From positions 186,001 to 250,000 of the forward strand of contig NZ_JADDKQ010000003.1 of the NCBI RefSeq assembly GCF_016464425.1: a stretch of 64,000 nucleotides of DNA. The letters run 5' to 3'. Positions within the stretch are counted from its first letter, which is position 1; each line of letters begins with the position of its first letter. The translations under genes were made by a program, and so were the position numbers. The DNA comes from Actinotalea solisilvae. Lineage in GTDB: Bacteria; Actinomycetota; Actinomycetes; Actinomycetales; Cellulomonadaceae. The notes under the pieces were generated by a model. It saw only the letters and a program-made list of their open reading frames with translations, searched no databases and had not been told where the DNA came from. This document shows positions 33,220 to 42,408 of the stretch, piece after piece.

Positions 33220-34755
33220 ATGACGACCGACCAGGACACGCCGTCCGCCACCCCGACGTCCGCGCCGCCGGCCGGCGCGGCGCCGCTCGTGCTCGTGCTG
33301 CACGGCGCGCGCGGCGACCTCGCGCGCCGCCTCGTCATCCCGTCGCTGGCGACGCTCCACCGGCGCGGGCTGCTCCCCGACCGCTGGGCGCTGCTGGGCA
33401 CGGGGCGCGGGAAGATCAGCCGCGAGGAGTTCGTCGAGCACGTGCGCGGCTCGCTCGAGGAGTTCGGCCACGAGGGCACCACGGCCGACGACGTCGAGGC
33501 GCTCACGCGGCACTCGCGCTTCACGGACGAGGTGACGGTCGACAGCGGCGGCGGCCTGCCCGAGGCGCTCGAGGAAGTGCGGCGCGAGCTCACGGAGAGC
33601 GACCGCCTCGCGGAGGGCGACCAGGAGCCCGCGCAGCACGAGATCGGGCCCGAGGACGTCGTCGTCGTGCACTACCTCGCGATCCCGCCGCAGGCGTTCG
33701 CGCCGCTCACCGAGGCGATCGGTGCCCAGGGGCTCAACGCCGGGCCGGACGGCAGCCGCGCGACGGTGCGCGTCGTCTACGAGAAGCCCTACGGGACGTC
33801 GCCCGAGACCTTCCGCGAGCTGGACGCCGTCGTGCACCGCACGCTCGAGGAGGAGCAGGTCTTCCGGATCGACCACTTCCTCGGCAAGGAGGCGACGCAG
33901 AACCTGCACGTCATGCGCTTCGCGAACGAGCTGTTCTCGAGCGTCTGGGACCGCCACCACGTCGAGCAGGTGCAGATCGACGTGCCCGAGACGCTCGACG
34001 TCGCACAGCGCGCGGGCTTCTACGACGCGACCGGCGCGGCCCTCGACATGGTCGTGAGCCACCTCTTCCAGGTCGCGGGCCAGGTCGCGATGGAGCCGCC
34101 GCGGCACCTCGCGGTGTCCGACCTCGTGCGGGCGCGGGAGGACGCGATCGCGGACTTCCGCCCGCTCGACCCCGAGAACGACGTCGTGCTCGGGCAGTTC
34201 GAGGGGTACGAGGACATCGAGGGCGTCGCCGAGGGCTCGACCACCGACACGTTCATCGCGGCGCGCCTGTGGATCGACAACGAGCGCTGGCGCGGCGTGC
34301 CGTTCCTGCTGCGCACGGGCAAGCGGATGGCGGCGTCGGCCCAGCGCGTGACGCTCGTGCTGCGCCGCGACCCGGTGCACCTGTTCGGCGACGTCGTGCC
34401 CGCGAGCGCGATCAGCCTGTCGCTGGCCGGGGACGGGGCGATCGAGCTCACCACCGCGGTGAAGAAGCCCGGGCCAGACCTCGACCTCGCGCAGGGCACC
34501 GCGAAGCTCGACCTCGACGACGTCCACCCCGGCGAGCCGCTGCCCGCCTACGCCTCCCTGCTGCACGACGTGCTCGAGGGCGACCGGACCCTGTTCACGA
34601 CGCCGCTCGGCCTCGAGGCCGCGTGGACGGCGTTCGAGCCCCTGCTCGGCGACCGGCGGCCCGCGGTGCAGCCCTACGCGCCCGGGTCGTGGGGCCCGAG
34701 GGCCGCGGACGCGCTCGCCGAGCCGCACGGGTGGGTGCTCGGCCGCGAGGCGTGA
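33220..34755 (+). CDS. zwf: Glucose-6-phosphate 1-dehydrogenase, divergent
   Basis: Cytoplasmic NAD(P)-dependent dehydrogenase, 511 aa; ATG 33220 follows GAGGAG. The active-site block FRIDHFLGKEATQNL is intact, including His and Lys for glucose-6-phosphate, as are VVYEKPYG, NELFSSVWDRHHVEQVQI and GVPFLLRTGKRM. The N-terminal cofactor motif, normally GATGDLAKRKL, reads HGARGDLARRLVIPSL; Arg replaces the small residue and could alter cofactor choice. The gene is alone, without the tal, opcA and pgl neighbours usual for actinobacterial zwf, which suggests a second copy (inference). Confidence 0.88.
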   Translation: MTTDQDTPSATPTSAPPAGAAPLVLVLHGARGDLARRLVIPSLATLHRRGLLPDRWALLGTGRGKISREEFVEHVRGSLEEFGHEGTTADDVEALTRHSRFTDEVTVDSGGGLPEALEEVRRELTESDRLAEGDQEPAQHEIGPEDVVVVHYLAIPPQAFAPLTEAIGAQGLNAGPDGSRATVRVVYEKPYGTSPETFRELDAVVHRTLEEEQVFRIDHFLGKEATQNLHVMRFANELFSSVWDRHHVEQVQIDVPETLDVAQRAGFYDATGAALDMVVSHLFQVAGQVAMEPPRHLAVSDLVRAREDAIADFRPLDPENDVVLGQFEGYEDIEGVAEGSTTDTFIAARLWIDNERWRGVPFLLRTGKRMAASAQRVTLVLRRDPVHLFGDVVPASAISLSLAGDGAIELTTAVKKPGPDLDLAQGTAKLDLDDVHPGEPLPAYASLLHDVLEGDRTLFTTPLGLEAAWTAFEPLLGDRRPAVQPYAPGSWGPRAADALAEPHGWVLGREA

Positions 34756-34849
34756 GGCGGCACCCGGACGGGTGACGTCGCGCCACGGCGACGGCCGGTA
34801 GCCTCCCGGCGTCCGGCCGCGCGGCCGGCGAGCACGAGGGGGACGACGC

Positions 34850-35980
34850 GTGAGCGAGCAGCCGCACGAGCCGCACGGACCGGGGGCGCCCGCCGCGCCG
34901 TACCAGCAGCCGCCGCCGTACCAGCCGGCCACGCCGTCCGCGCCGGCCTCCGAGCGGCCCGCGTACCAGCCGCCCCCCTCGCCCTACGGCGACCCGGGCG
35001 CGGGCCACGCCGGCGCCGGCCAGCCGTACGGCGCCCCGTCCGGCCAGGCTCCCTACGGTCAGGGCGCGTACGGCCGGACCCCGTACGGCCAGGCCCCGTA
35101 CGGCCACGCCGCGTACGGCCCGGCCCCCTACGGCCCGGGCGCCTACGGCCCACCGAGTCCCGGGGCGTACGGCTCCTACGCGCCGCCGCCCGTGCTGCGC
35201 ACCAACGGCGTCGCCATCGCCGCGCTCGTCGTGGGCGGCCTGGGCCTGCTCCTCTGCGCCGTGCCCGTGATCGGCGCGCTCCTCGGGCTGGCCGGCGTCG
35301 TGCTCGGGATCGTCGGCGTGCGCCGCGCGCACGGCGACATGGGCGGCAAGGGCCTCGCGATCGGCGGGCTCGCGGCGGGCGGCGTCGGGCTGCTCGTCGG
35401 CGCGCTGGTCACGACCCTCTTCTTCGCCGCGATCCGCTCGACGCAGGACACGATCGACCAGGCGTGGGAGGAGATCGACCAGAGCCAGGAGGAGCAGGAC
35501 GCGAGCGCGACGGACCAGAGCTCGGCGATCGGGTCGGACGAGCAGGCGGAGCTCGACGCGGCGACGCCGCTGGCCCTGGGCGAGTCCGCCGTCGTCGGCG
35601 AGTACACGGTCACGGTCACCGCGATCGACACCGACGCCGACGACGTCGTGGCCGCGACGGACCAGTACAACGCGCCTCCGACGCACCGCTACGTCCTCGT
35701 CGACCTCACCGTGACCTACGCGGGCGAGGACGTCGGGGACCCGTTCTGGGACCTCGACACCGCCGTCCTCGGCACGGACGGGCGCGCCTACTCGGCGTCG
35801 TCGTGCTGGGCGACCCTCCCGCAGGACCCGCTGGACCTCGAGCCCGTCGCCGCGGGTGCGACGGCGAGCTACCAGGTGTGCATGGACGTGCCCGCCGAGG
35901 TCACGACGGGTGCGGCGCTGCGCGTCGAGGAGCTGTTCTCGTTCGACGCCGCCGCACCCGCGTTCTGGGCGGTGCCCTGA
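34850..35980 (+). CDS. DUF4190 / DUF4352 membrane protein with PYG-rich head
   Basis: Protein of 376 aa from GTG 34850. Residues 1-115 are a low-complexity Pro/Tyr/Gly head with repeated PYGQA and AYGPA units, probably disordered in the cytoplasm. Two helices follow (GVAIAALVVGGLGLLLCAVPVIGALLGLAGVVLG and LAIGGLAAGGVGLLVGALVTTLFF), a DUF4190 unit. The outside part begins with a Gln/Glu-rich stretch (TIDQAWEEIDQSQEEQD) and ends in a DUF4352-like Ig-type domain (ESAVVGEYTVTVTAIDTDAD, APPTHRYVLVDLTVTYAGED) with two cysteines. A ligand role is not known. Confidence 0.75.
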   Translation: MSEQPHEPHGPGAPAAPYQQPPPYQPATPSAPASERPAYQPPPSPYGDPGAGHAGAGQPYGAPSGQAPYGQGAYGRTPYGQAPYGHAAYGPAPYGPGAYGPPSPGAYGSYAPPPVLRTNGVAIAALVVGGLGLLLCAVPVIGALLGLAGVVLGIVGVRRAHGDMGGKGLAIGGLAAGGVGLLVGALVTTLFFAAIRSTQDTIDQAWEEIDQSQEEQDASATDQSSAIGSDEQAELDAATPLALGESAVVGEYTVTVTAIDTDADDVVAATDQYNAPPTHRYVLVDLTVTYAGEDVGDPFWDLDTAVLGTDGRAYSASSCWATLPQDPLDLEPVAAGATASYQVCMDVPAEVTTGAALRVEELFSFDAAAPAFWAVP

Positions 35981-36104
35981 CGCGGCACGCCGGCCGCGCG
36001 GGACGGGGGCCCAGGTTCACCCCCGTGGCGCGCACGCCAGACGGTAGGGTGCGGGCGAGCCGGGCACCGGCGAGCGACCACCACGGGGGGCGGGCAGCGA
36101 CCGC

Positions 36105-36578
36105 ATGATCATCTTCATCGTCATCGGTGCGCTCGGGCTGCTCCTGCTCCTCGTCGCGCTCCCGCTCGGGGACGTGTTCGACATCGGCGACGGCGCCCTG
36201 TCCGGCACGTCGCTCGGTGCGGGCGCGCTCGCCTTCGGCGCGATCGGCGCCATCGTCACCGCCAACGGGCTGCCGACCGGCTGGGCCTACGTCGCGTCCG
36301 CGGTCTTCGCGCTGCTCACGGTCGTGGGCATGCAGCGCCTCGTCGCACGCCTCAAGGCGTCCGAGGACGGGCAGCCGCGCACCCTCACCGGAGTCCAGGG
36401 CGTCGTGACCTCGACCGTCGCGCCCGGCCGCAGCGGCGAGGTCAGCCTCGACGACGCGCGCGAGCTCGAGCGGCGCCTCGCGTGGGCCGACGTCGAGATC
36501 GCCGAGGGCACGCGCATCGTCGTCGTCGAGCAGTCGGGCGGTCGCGTCAAGGTGACCCCCGCGACGCCGACGGACTGA
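36105..36578 (+). CDS. NfeD-like membrane protein
   Basis: Protein of 157 aa, the short form of NfeD without the protease domain. Helices: MIIFIVIGALGLLLLLVALPLG, GAGALAFGAIGAIVTANG and GWAYVASAVFALLTVVGM. The C-terminal OB-fold (GVQGVVTSTVAPGRSGEVSLDD and WADVEIAEGTRIVVVEQSGGRVKVTP) is typical of NfeD partners of flotillin. It lies 81 bases before the flotillin gene; this pairing is widely conserved and marks membrane microdomain proteins. Confidence 0.88.
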   Translation: MIIFIVIGALGLLLLLVALPLGDVFDIGDGALSGTSLGAGALAFGAIGAIVTANGLPTGWAYVASAVFALLTVVGMQRLVARLKASEDGQPRTLTGVQGVVTSTVAPGRSGEVSLDDARELERRLAWADVEIAEGTRIVVVEQSGGRVKVTPATPTD

Positions 36579-36659
36579 GCCCGCCGCCCACCGCACCCGC
36601 TGCCCGCTGCCGCGCAGCAGCCACGAACCACCCGCCAGACCCAGACTCCGGAGAGCCTC

Positions 36660-38168
36660 GTGACACCCTTCCCGCTCACCTCCGACATCGTCACCGTGAT
36701 CGGCGTCGCCGCCCTCGTGCTGGCGGTCGTCGCGATCGTGGCGTTCATCGCCAAGCGCATCCGGCGGGTCCCGCCGAACGAGGCGCTCATCATCGTCGGG
36801 CGCGGCGCGGGCAAGGCCGCGGCGGCCGAGTCCGGTCAGCGTGTCGTCGTCGGCGGGCGCGTGTTCGTGTGGCCCGTGCTCCAGCAGGGCTTCCCGATCT
36901 CGCTCGAGCAGCGCCAGATCGGCATCACGGTCGAGGGCGTCGACAAGAACCGCATCAAGATCGCCATCAAGGCGTCCATCAACTTCAAGGTCCGCGGTGA
37001 CGAGGAGGGCGTGCGCCGCGCGGCCCAGCGCTTCCTGTCCCAGCAGGGCACGCTCACCGAGATCATCAAGGAGTCCCTCGAGGGCTCGCTGCGCTCCATC
37101 GTGGGCGACATGACGATCGAGCAGATCATCTCCGACCGCAAGGGCCTCTCGGACCGCGTCGTCGAGTCGACCAAGGCCGACCTCGCCGAGCAGGGCCTCC
37201 AGGTCGACCTGCTCAACATCTCCGACATCTCGACGCCGGGCTCCGACTACCTCGCCAACCTCGGCCGCGCCGAGAACGCGCGCGCCCGCCAGGTCGCCGA
37301 GGTGTCCGAGGCCGAGGCCCGCCGCGCGGCCGAGTTCGCCGTCATCGAGGCGGCCGAGCAGATCGCCGAGCGCCAGAAGGCGCTCGACCTCAAGAAGGCC
37401 TCGATCAAGGCCGAGACCGACCGCGCCAACGCCGAGGCGGAGGCGTCCGGCCAGCTCGCGCGCGCGCAGCAGGACAAGATCGTCGCCGCGCAGCAGCGCG
37501 AGGCGCTCGCCGAGCAGGCGCGCGTGACGGAGGAGCAGCTCGACATCGACGTCCGCAAGCCCGCCGAGGCGCAGGCGTACGCGGCGGTCCAGAAGGCCAA
37601 CGCCGAGCGCGACGCCGCCAACGCGGCCACCGAGGCCGACGCCTACAAGCGGACGACGATCGCCACGGCCAACAAGACGGCCGCGATCCAGGACGCCGAG
37701 GCCAACGCCGAGGCCGTGCGCCGCGCCGGCGAGGCCGAGCGCGACCGCCAGCTCGCCCTCGCCGCCGCCATCCGCGCCGAGGGCGAGGCGCGCGCCGCCG
37801 CGGTCGAGGCCGCCGGTCGCGCCGAGGCCGCAGCCACGGACGCCAAGGCCGAGGCGCTCAAGAAGTACGGCGAGGCCGCCATCGCACAGGAGGTCATCTC
37901 GCGCCTGCCCGAGATCGTCCGCGCCGCCGCCGAGCCGATCGGCTCGATCGGCCAGATGACCGTCATCTCGACCGACGGCGCCTCGGCGATCACGAAGAAC
38001 GTGGCGTCGGTGCTCGGCGAGGGCCAGGAGGTCGTGCGCCAGCTCACGGGCCTCGACCTCGCGGACCTCATCTCGTCGGTCGCCGGCGGCCGGACGGTCG
38101 ACGGCGCGCCGCGCGACGGCCTCGGCGTGCGCGCCGGCTCGACGCCGCCCCCGCCGCCGCCCGCCTGA
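36660..38168 (+). CDS. Flotillin / SPFH-domain protein
   Basis: Membrane scaffold of 502 aa; GTG 36660. One N-terminal helix (VIGVAALVLAVVAIVAFIAKRI), then the SPFH domain about 40-215 (EALIIVGRGAG, RVFVWPVLQQGFPISLEQRQIGITVEGVDKN, LEGSLRSIVGDMTIEQIISDRKGLSDRV). Residues 220-430 are a long coiled coil rich in Ala-Glu repeats, ending with EALKKYGEAAIAQEVISRLPEIVRAAAEPI. The tail ends in a run of prolines. It probably oligomerises in ordered membrane areas with the NfeD-like protein. Confidence 0.95.
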   Translation: MTPFPLTSDIVTVIGVAALVLAVVAIVAFIAKRIRRVPPNEALIIVGRGAGKAAAAESGQRVVVGGRVFVWPVLQQGFPISLEQRQIGITVEGVDKNRIKIAIKASINFKVRGDEEGVRRAAQRFLSQQGTLTEIIKESLEGSLRSIVGDMTIEQIISDRKGLSDRVVESTKADLAEQGLQVDLLNISDISTPGSDYLANLGRAENARARQVAEVSEAEARRAAEFAVIEAAEQIAERQKALDLKKASIKAETDRANAEAEASGQLARAQQDKIVAAQQREALAEQARVTEEQLDIDVRKPAEAQAYAAVQKANAERDAANAATEADAYKRTTIATANKTAAIQDAEANAEAVRRAGEAERDRQLALAAAIRAEGEARAAAVEAAGRAEAAATDAKAEALKKYGEAAIAQEVISRLPEIVRAAAEPIGSIGQMTVISTDGASAITKNVASVLGEGQEVVRQLTGLDLADLISSVAGGRTVDGAPRDGLGVRAGSTPPPPPPA

Positions 38169-38208
38169 CCGGACGGGGCGCAGGCGCCCGTACGCAGCAC
38201 GCCCGGGC

Positions 38209-38234
38209 GGCGTCGCCGGACCACCGGCGGCGCC
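38209..38234. terminator. Hairpin between flotillin and MFS genes
   Basis: GGCGTCGCCGG (38209-38219) pairs with CCGGCGGCGCC (38224-38234) with one G-T wobble and a 4-nt loop. It sits between convergent stops (38168 and 38262) and suits both. Confidence 0.65.
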
Positions 38235-38261
38235 GCTCGCGCGTGTCCGGGGCGGCGCGGG

Positions 38262-39542
38262 TCAGGTCCGGTGCGCCTCCGGGGCGGTGGCGTCCGGGGC
38301 GGTGGCGCCAGGGGCGGTGGCGCCAGAGAGGTCGGCGTCGGCCGGCGCCGGGACGGGCCGGTCCGCGCCGCGCAGGGCGCCGTGGCCGGCGACCCACGTC
38401 CCCACGCCCACGAGCGCCGTGAGCGCGCCCGAGAGCAGCAGGCTCGACCGCGCGCCGACCAGCCCGACCACGGCCGCGCCGACGGCGAGGCCCACGAGGT
38501 TGCCGGCCTGGAACACGCCGCTCACCGCCGAGAAGACGCGCCCCCGGACGTCGTCGGGCGTGCGCGCGCGGATGAGCGCGTTGATCGCGACGCGCTGCAC
38601 GGCCCCCGCGGCGCCGCCGAGCACCCAGCCGACGCCGACCGCGACGAGCGAGACCACGGCACCGGCCGCGGCGAGGGCGACGCCCATGACGACGCTCGCG
38701 AGCGCGAGGGCGCGGAACAGCGCGCGGTCCCCGACGAGCCGACCCGCGTACCAGCCGCCCGCGATGCCCGCGGCGGGCCAGAGCGCGGTGACGAGCCCGT
38801 ACGCGGCGGGCCCGGCGGCGAGGTCCCCGAGCACGAAGAACACCTCGGCGACGTTGACGATCACGGTCGCGAGGACGGCGAGCGCGAGCCCGACGACGCC
38901 GACCAGCAGCAGCCGGTCGTGCCCCAGCCGCGTGAAGCCCACCCAGACGGACGCGTGGGCGTCGTCGTGCGCGGAGGGGCGGCGCTCGGTGCGCAGCGCC
39001 AGCACGGCCGCGGCCATGAGCGCGTAGGTCACGGCGTCGACGAGGATCGCGGTCCGGACCGACGTCGCCTCGACGAGCACGCCGGACACGGCGAACCCGA
39101 CGAGGAACCCGGCCTGGGTGATCGCCGAGTACCAGCCGTAGGCGCGGGTCGCGCCCGCCTCGCCCGTGACGTGCGGCAGGAGCGCGGCGACCACCGGGTT
39201 CGTCACGGCCGAGCCGGCGCCGAGGAGCGTGAGGGCCGCGACCAGCAGCACGGGCCGGTCGAGCCCGACGAGGGCCGCGGCGAGCACTGCCGCGCCCTGG
39301 ACGACGAGCGACGCGAGGAGCAGCCGGCGGTTGGGCACGCGGTCCACGAGCCGGCCCGCGAGCGGGGCGAGGAGCACGACCGGGACGAGCTCGGCCGCCA
39401 TCGCGGCGGCGATCCACACCGCGCCCGCGTCCGCGAGGTGGACCATCACCGCGAGCAGCGTGAGCGACGCCCCGACGGTCGAGACCGCGGCGCCCGCGAG
39501 CAGGAGCGTCAGGTCGCGGCGCGCGGGCGAGCGGTCCTCCAC
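38262..39542 (-). CDS. MFS transporter, DHA3-like
   Basis: Twelve-helix transporter of 426 aa from GTG 39542. Motif A-like LAGRLVDRVPNRRLLLAS lies between helices 2 and 3, and APLAGRLVDRVPNRR and RARTPDDVRGRVFSAVSGVFQAGNLVGLAVGA match the DHA3 group (macrolide efflux-like). The cytoplasmic tail has short repeats (GATAPGATAPDATAPEA) encoded by near-identical 15-base units around 38277-38330. Substrate unknown. Not part of an obvious operon. Confidence 0.85.
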   Translation of the reverse strand: MEDRSPARRDLTLLLAGAAVSTVGASLTLLAVMVHLADAGAVWIAAAMAAELVPVVLLAPLAGRLVDRVPNRRLLLASLVVQGAAVLAAALVGLDRPVLLVAALTLLGAGSAVTNPVVAALLPHVTGEAGATRAYGWYSAITQAGFLVGFAVSGVLVEATSVRTAILVDAVTYALMAAAVLALRTERRPSAHDDAHASVWVGFTRLGHDRLLLVGVVGLALAVLATVIVNVAEVFFVLGDLAAGPAAYGLVTALWPAAGIAGGWYAGRLVGDRALFRALALASVVMGVALAAAGAVVSLVAVGVGWVLGGAAGAVQRVAINALIRARTPDDVRGRVFSAVSGVFQAGNLVGLAVGAAVVGLVGARSSLLLSGALTALVGVGTWVAGHGALRGADRPVPAPADADLSGATAPGATAPDATAPEAHRT

Positions 39543-39606
39543 GGGGCGACGCTAGCCGGTCCCCACGCGGGTCCGGCGCAGGTCCGGCGCCGGGGCGACC
39601 GGGGTC

Positions 39607-41379
39607 TCAGCCGCCGGGGGGCTTCGGGTACCAGGGCTCGGCGCTGTGGAGCCGGAGGCTCACGGCCGTGCCGCCGACCTCCTCGACGACGGCGCGCGGC
39701 CCCACCAGCACGAGCAGCGCCCGGGCGCGCGAGAGGCCGACATAGAGCATCTCGCGCGCGCGCTGGAGGTCGCGGAAGCCGTTCACGGCGAGCACGACCA
39801 CCTGGCGCTCGAGCCCCTTGAAGCCGAGGACGTGGCCGTAGAAGACGTCCTCGTCGTCGAGGAAGGCGTCCCAGTAGTGGCCCCATCCCCCGACCTCGAC
39901 CGCGTGGCGCTGCTCCGGGTGGCGGTGCTCGGTCGTGAGCAGCGCGATCTGACCGGGCTGCCAGCCCTCGTCGAGCAGGGCCTCGACGACGTCGTCCGCG
40001 ACCTGCACGGCGTGCTCGGCGGGGACGTCGACGAGCCGCACGGGCTCGCCCGGCAGGCCCCGCGGGCGCAGCTCCTCGTGCGAGAGGCTGCCGAACAGCT
40101 GGGCGATGCGCTTGGTGTTGCGGATGTTCTCCTGGAGCGCGAACGGCGGCAGGTCGACGGGCACGTGCCCGTGCCGCGCGAACACGCGCTGGGCGTCGTC
40201 CATGAACGCGAACAGGCCGCCCTGCGGGCCGTCGCCGCGTGCGCCGCCGTCGCGCAGGCAGGCGAGGAGCGCGGGCCACCACAGCTCGCCGAAGTCCTGC
40301 GCCTCGTCGACGACCACGGAGTCGAACAGCGAGCTCGGGTGGCGGGCGGCCGCGAGCTCGCCCAGGCGCAGGGGCAGGCGGCGCTCCCAGTAGTCGGAGT
40401 CGTCGTCGTCCCCGCGCTCGGCACCCCAGAGCACCGGCAGGTCGTGGAAGAGGCCCACGTAGGCGGGGCGCTCGCGCCCGGGCCACTCGCGGGTGACGCG
40501 CTCGAGGAACCGCGCGAGGCCGCGGCTGTAGCAGACGAGCGCGACGCGCTCGCCCGCGCGTGCGAGGCGGCGGGCCTGCGCGAGGGCGAGCCACGTCTTG
40601 CCGCTGCCCGCGCCGCCGACGACGCGGACGCGGCGCTGGTAGCGCAGGAGGTCGAGCAGGCGGGCCTGGTCGCGCGTCATCTGCTCGACGCGCTGGTCGT
40701 GCTCCGCGGCGGCCAGCAGGTGGTCGCGCTGGCTCGGGAGCGCGCCCGCGACCAGCTCCACCAGGCTCTCGAGCCCCTCGGGCGTGAGGGGCTGCTGCCC
40801 GCGGCCGAGGTCCTCGATGGCCCGGCGCACGCGCAGCCCGAGGCCCACCAGGTCGTCGCTGTCGATGACCATCTGGCGGGGGCAGTCGGGCGCCTCCCAG
40901 TCGGCGGGCACGTGCACGCCGGGCAGCGCGAGGAGGTGGACGCACCGCGCGCGCGACGCCGGGCTGCGGTGCTGCCCGAGGTAGCGGTGCAGCAGGTGGC
41001 GCGCGTCCTGGACCTGGCGCACGGGGTCGATGCGGTGCGCCGTGTCGGCCGGTCCCTGCCACCAGCCCTCGGCGTCCCGCACCACGCGCCCGCCCTTGAC
41101 CTCGATGACGGCGATACCGACGCCCGGCCAGGCGACGAGCAGGTCGACCTCGCGCTCGCGGCTGCCGAGCTGGAGCGGCACGTGGTGGAACAGGGCCGCC
41201 TCGTCGGGCAGCTGGTCGCGCAGGTCCTCCCACACCCGACGTTCGGCGCGGCTCGCGTCGTCGAAGTCGGGCTGCGTCGGGTAGAGGCGGGGCACAGGTC
41301 TGCTTTCGGCCGGTTCGTCGGGTCGCTTGAGCGGCCGCGGTCGGGGACGCCGCCGCAGAGCCGCTCCGTACTCTCCCAT
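39607..41379 (-). CDS. NERD nuclease-domain / UvrD-like helicase
   Basis: Protein of 590 aa; ATG 41379 has a GGGAGA site, while GTG 41295 is an alternative that would drop an Arg/Pro-rich leader. Residues about 40-160 are a NERD domain: SRAERRVWEDLRDQLPDEA, then REREVDLLVAWPGVGIAVIEVKGG, which has the Asp and E-x-K of the PD-(D/E)xK fold. Superfamily 1 helicase motifs follow: GGAGSGKTWLALAQA near 253-268, VVVDEAQDFGELWWP, FMDDAQRVFARHG and, near the end, EMLYVGLSRARALLVLVG. The nuclease residues are intact. Proteins with this layout are often found in defence or repair settings; the DNA target is unknown. Confidence 0.87.
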   Translation of the reverse strand: MGEYGAALRRRPRPRPLKRPDEPAESRPVPRLYPTQPDFDDASRAERRVWEDLRDQLPDEAALFHHVPLQLGSREREVDLLVAWPGVGIAVIEVKGGRVVRDAEGWWQGPADTAHRIDPVRQVQDARHLLHRYLGQHRSPASRARCVHLLALPGVHVPADWEAPDCPRQMVIDSDDLVGLGLRVRRAIEDLGRGQQPLTPEGLESLVELVAGALPSQRDHLLAAAEHDQRVEQMTRDQARLLDLLRYQRRVRVVGGAGSGKTWLALAQARRLARAGERVALVCYSRGLARFLERVTREWPGRERPAYVGLFHDLPVLWGAERGDDDDSDYWERRLPLRLGELAAARHPSSLFDSVVVDEAQDFGELWWPALLACLRDGGARGDGPQGGLFAFMDDAQRVFARHGHVPVDLPPFALQENIRNTKRIAQLFGSLSHEELRPRGLPGEPVRLVDVPAEHAVQVADDVVEALLDEGWQPGQIALLTTEHRHPEQRHAVEVGGWGHYWDAFLDDEDVFYGHVLGFKGLERQVVVLAVNGFRDLQRAREMLYVGLSRARALLVLVGPRAVVEEVGGTAVSLRLHSAEPWYPKPPGG

Positions 41380-41643
41380 CGGAAGGTCTCCCGCCGGCCT
41401 GACCCGCGGGCCCCGGGTTCACCCGACGCTTCACCCGCCCGCCCGCCCGCCGCTCGCCCCGCCGCACCGGCCCTGCACTCCCCAGCGCCCGCACCGCGCT
41501 CCCACCCGCACCGGCGCGCGGCGGCGGGTGGGGGGCGGGTGGCGGCAGCAGTTGCGGGGGGTCGCCGGGGACCGTAGGCATGGGGCACGCACCCCGAGCG
41601 CCCCACGAGCACCCGGGAGCACCCCACGAGCACGGAGGTCCGC

Positions 41644-41829
41644 ATGGACATCAACGACATGGTCGGCAAGGCGCGCAAGGCGCTCGACGGCCGCGAGGAC
41701 CAGGCGCAGGACGCCCTCGACAAGGCGGCCGACCTGCTCAAGCAGCGCACCGACACGCCGGCGGACGCCACGATCGACTCGGTCGTCGAGAAGGCCAAGG
41801 ACGTCCTGGAGCAGGAGAAGAAGCGGTGA
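41644..41829 (+). CDS. Small helical protein, MT0933-like (annotated antitoxin family)
   Basis: Protein of 61 aa, charged and helical: MDINDMVGKARKAL, EDQAQDALDKAADLLKQ and VVEKAKDVLEQEKKR. The pattern of Lys/Ala/Asp heptads matches the MT0933/Rv0909-type family called antitoxins in databases, though the toxin here is not one of the known partners. Preceded by GGAGG. Its stop overlaps the next start (GTGA), so both are made together. Confidence 0.6.
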   Translation: MDINDMVGKARKALDGREDQAQDALDKAADLLKQRTDTPADATIDSVVEKAKDVLEQEKKR

Positions 41830-42335
41830 CGTCCGGCGACGCGGTCCCGCACGGGGCCGCGACGCCCTCGAGTGCCGCCCCGGGGGCCGACCTGACCACC
41901 GACGGGCCGGACGCCGAGCACCGCCCGCCCGCGGGGGCGAGCGAGGCGACGGTCGACGCCGTCGGCAAGCTCACGGCCGCGCTCGAGATGGTCGAGGAGG
42001 CGCGCGGACGCCTCTACGGCTTCCACCGGCTCACGGGCCACGCGGACAACGACCTGCTCGACGCGCTCGAGGCGCTCGAGGACGCGGGTCACGGCGAGCT
42101 CGCCGCGCAGATGCGTGAGGACCTCCTCGGCAAGAACGTCATCTCGCGGCGCTGGACGTTCCAGATCGTCGAGGACTACGACGACGGCTACTGGGAGCCG
42201 TTCCGCGCGTGGGAGCGGCGGGTGCGCGAGGAGCTGCTCGAGGGCCGGCGCCACGTCTACGAGGCCCGCCTCAAGGAGGAGCGCCGCACGCACGGGCGTC
42301 CGGGGCACGAGGCGCGCCCCGCCGACGGCGCCTGA
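41826..42335 (+). CDS. Conserved actinobacterial protein, coupled to the MT0933-like gene
   Basis: Soluble protein of 169 aa from GTG 41826, which overlaps the previous stop by 4 bases. A disordered head (about 45 residues) is followed by a helical core: GKLTAALEMVEEARGRLYGFHRLTGHADNDLLDALEALEDAGHGELAAQMREDLLG, then RRWTFQIVEDYDDGYWEPFRAWERRVREELLEGRRHVYEARLKEERRTHGRPGHEARP. I recall similar proteins in many actinobacteria but no assigned function. The tail codons are copied in the repeat just downstream. Toxin activity is not suggested by any motif. Confidence 0.65.
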   Translation: MTSGDAVPHGAATPSSAAPGADLTTDGPDAEHRPPAGASEATVDAVGKLTAALEMVEEARGRLYGFHRLTGHADNDLLDALEALEDAGHGELAAQMREDLLGKNVISRRWTFQIVEDYDDGYWEPFRAWERRVREELLEGRRHVYEARLKEERRTHGRPGHEARPADGA

Positions 42336-42408
42336 CCCGCGCGGGCGTGGCCGCCCGGGGGCACGAGGCTCGCCCCGCCGACGGCACCTGACCGGCGCGG
42401 GCGTGGCC
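42302..42408 (+). repeat. 51-bp direct repeat copying the gene's 3' end
   Basis: 42302-42352 includes the last codons and stop of the preceding gene; 42358-42408 repeats it with few changes, including the stop. The second copy is non-coding and looks like a tandem duplication of the 3' end. Confidence 0.8.
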
